Position numbers and translations under genes: made by a program
Assembly (NCBI GenBank): GCA_016202815.1
Contig: JACQNZ010000003.1
Location: 48,133-112,132 of the forward strand
From: Candidatus Aenigmatarchaeota archaeon
Lineage (GTDB): Archaea; Aenigmatarchaeota; Aenigmatarchaeia; JACPZZ01
Reading direction: 5' to 3'
Length of the DNA stretch: 64,000 nt
Notes under the pieces: model-generated
What the model was told of the DNA's origin: nothing
The model's input: only the letters and a program-made list of their open reading frames with translations
Database searches by the model: none
Shown here: positions 63,669 through 64,000 of the stretch, in pieces
Layout of the letters: each line of letters starts with the position of its first letter
Position numbering within the stretch: the first letter of the stretch is position 1

Positions 63669-64000
63669 CAAAAAGCCCACGAACTTCATCCGTGGGATGA
63701 ATGCGTCAGTATTGTATTTTGCCCAAAATACCGAAGACAATCATTAGTCGGCAAAATAAAAGCTCGTTTGGCTGAGGTAATTGCCGGAGTATCAAAAGAA
63801 AACAAGTGGAACATCGTAGTCCAGAGCTTTCGAGGATGCCGGCATTGTGGCCTCATAGGCAAGAACAGCAGGAAAGAAAAAGAATACCATTGCACGGGTT
63901 GTGGAATGGTTGAGAATGCCGATGCAAACGCCGGATTCAATATCGCAAGTTTGTATCGCCAAGGCATATCTCAATTCAACAAAGAAAGAGGTTTGTTGAA
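63669..64000 (+). mobile_element. Decayed IS200/IS605-type element, TnpA-TnpB chimera, runs off the window
   Basis: A hairpin CCCACG-AACTTCATC-CGTGGG (63676-63696) resembles an IS200/IS605 left end. The following open frame without a start codon reads VFCPKYRRQSLVGKIKARLA (a TnpA-like Y1 transposase segment), then SFRGCRHCGLIGKN and HCTGCGMVENADANAGFNIA (the TnpB zinc-finger and final Asp region). The two halves belong to different genes, so an internal deletion fused them. It is probably a non-autonomous remnant; the right end is outside the window. Confidence 0.72.

Noticed and set aside
1..64000. CRISPR array
   Set aside because: The dispersed hairpins have unequal spacing, diverged arms and no unique spacers of constant length; no cas gene is present.

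Overview
The window is a gene-dense stretch of an archaeal chromosome. Archaeal markers include Spt5, SecE, FtsZ, topoisomerase VI, EF-1A, aIF1A, a group II chaperonin, an NMD3-like protein, tRNA-splicing endonuclease and endonuclease Q. The compact genes, the many class III (FlaK/PibD-type) pilin signals of the form MKAVTPVIALVMLLL, and tRNA genes with several introns suggest a DPANN-type archaeon, perhaps near Micrarchaeota or Diapherotrites. That placement is an inference, not a sequence match. Promoters look archaeal (TATA-like boxes about 25 bp upstream), many messages appear leaderless or nearly so, and operons are joined by ATGA, GTGA or TGATG overlaps.

Layout. 1-5.2 kb: ribosomal protein L11 (partial), Spt5, SecE and FtsZ with a pilin-like gene inserted between secE and ftsZ, then an FKBP and a pilin that carries a LamG domain. 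5.2-20.3 kb: leucyl-, phenylalanyl- (two subunits), tryptophanyl- and glycyl-tRNA synthetases mixed with MinD, geranylgeranyl reductase, two glycosyltransferases, an ASCH protein and a four-CBS protein with a ribosome-hibernation-like tail. 20.3-30.3 kb: splicing endonuclease, EF-1A, cytidine deaminase, topoisomerase VI, aIF1A, a KH protein and an NMD3-like protein. 30.3-40.3 kb: one long leftward type IV pilus operon with a secretion ATPase, two TadC-like membrane proteins, several pilins, and a duplicated pilin plus small-membrane-protein module. 40.3-46.1 kb: chaperonin, then an AT-richer accessory island (zinc-ribbon membrane protein, SWIM/DDE transposase split by a frameshift, orphan genes), then a lipoprotein and an HTH regulator. 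46.3-53.5 kb: tRNA-Ile, endonuclease Q and a block of secreted or anchored proteins that share a domain. 53.7-59.5 kb: tRNA-Ala, two tRNA-Val, tRNA-Ser and two large unknown paralogues. 59.6-64 kb: a sulfur carrier and tRNA thiolase pair, SpeD, arginyl-tRNA synthetase, an MgtC-like protein and a decayed IS605-type element that runs off the end.

The most unusual content is RNA-related. Eight tRNA genes are present (Arg-UCU, Phe-GAA, Asn-GUU, Ile-UAU, Ala-GGC, Val-UAC, Val-CAC, Ser-CGA). Five have insertions. Asn has three (D-loop, anticodon loop, variable loop), Ile has three (anticodon loop, variable loop, T-loop), and Ser has one in its variable arm. A dispersed hairpin family, called class A here, has arms related to ACTAGAAAC / GTTTCAGT with covarying inner stems and a loop often ending GTAT. 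A class A hairpin or a short variant of it lies a few bases upstream of the mature 5' end of all eight tRNAs. One copy is the body of the tRNA-Ser intron, one is nested inside the loop of another, and one lies in the trpS leader. A second set (class B: perfect 7-9 bp stems, usually a 3-nt loop) lies in 5' leaders of EF-1A, chaperonin, Spt5 and a lipoprotein gene, and in two tRNA introns. The splicing endonuclease gene in the same window would have to process the non-canonical introns.

All calls come from reading motifs, translated sequence and base pairing by eye. No database search, covariance model or expression data were used. Intron boundaries are stated with their level of certainty.
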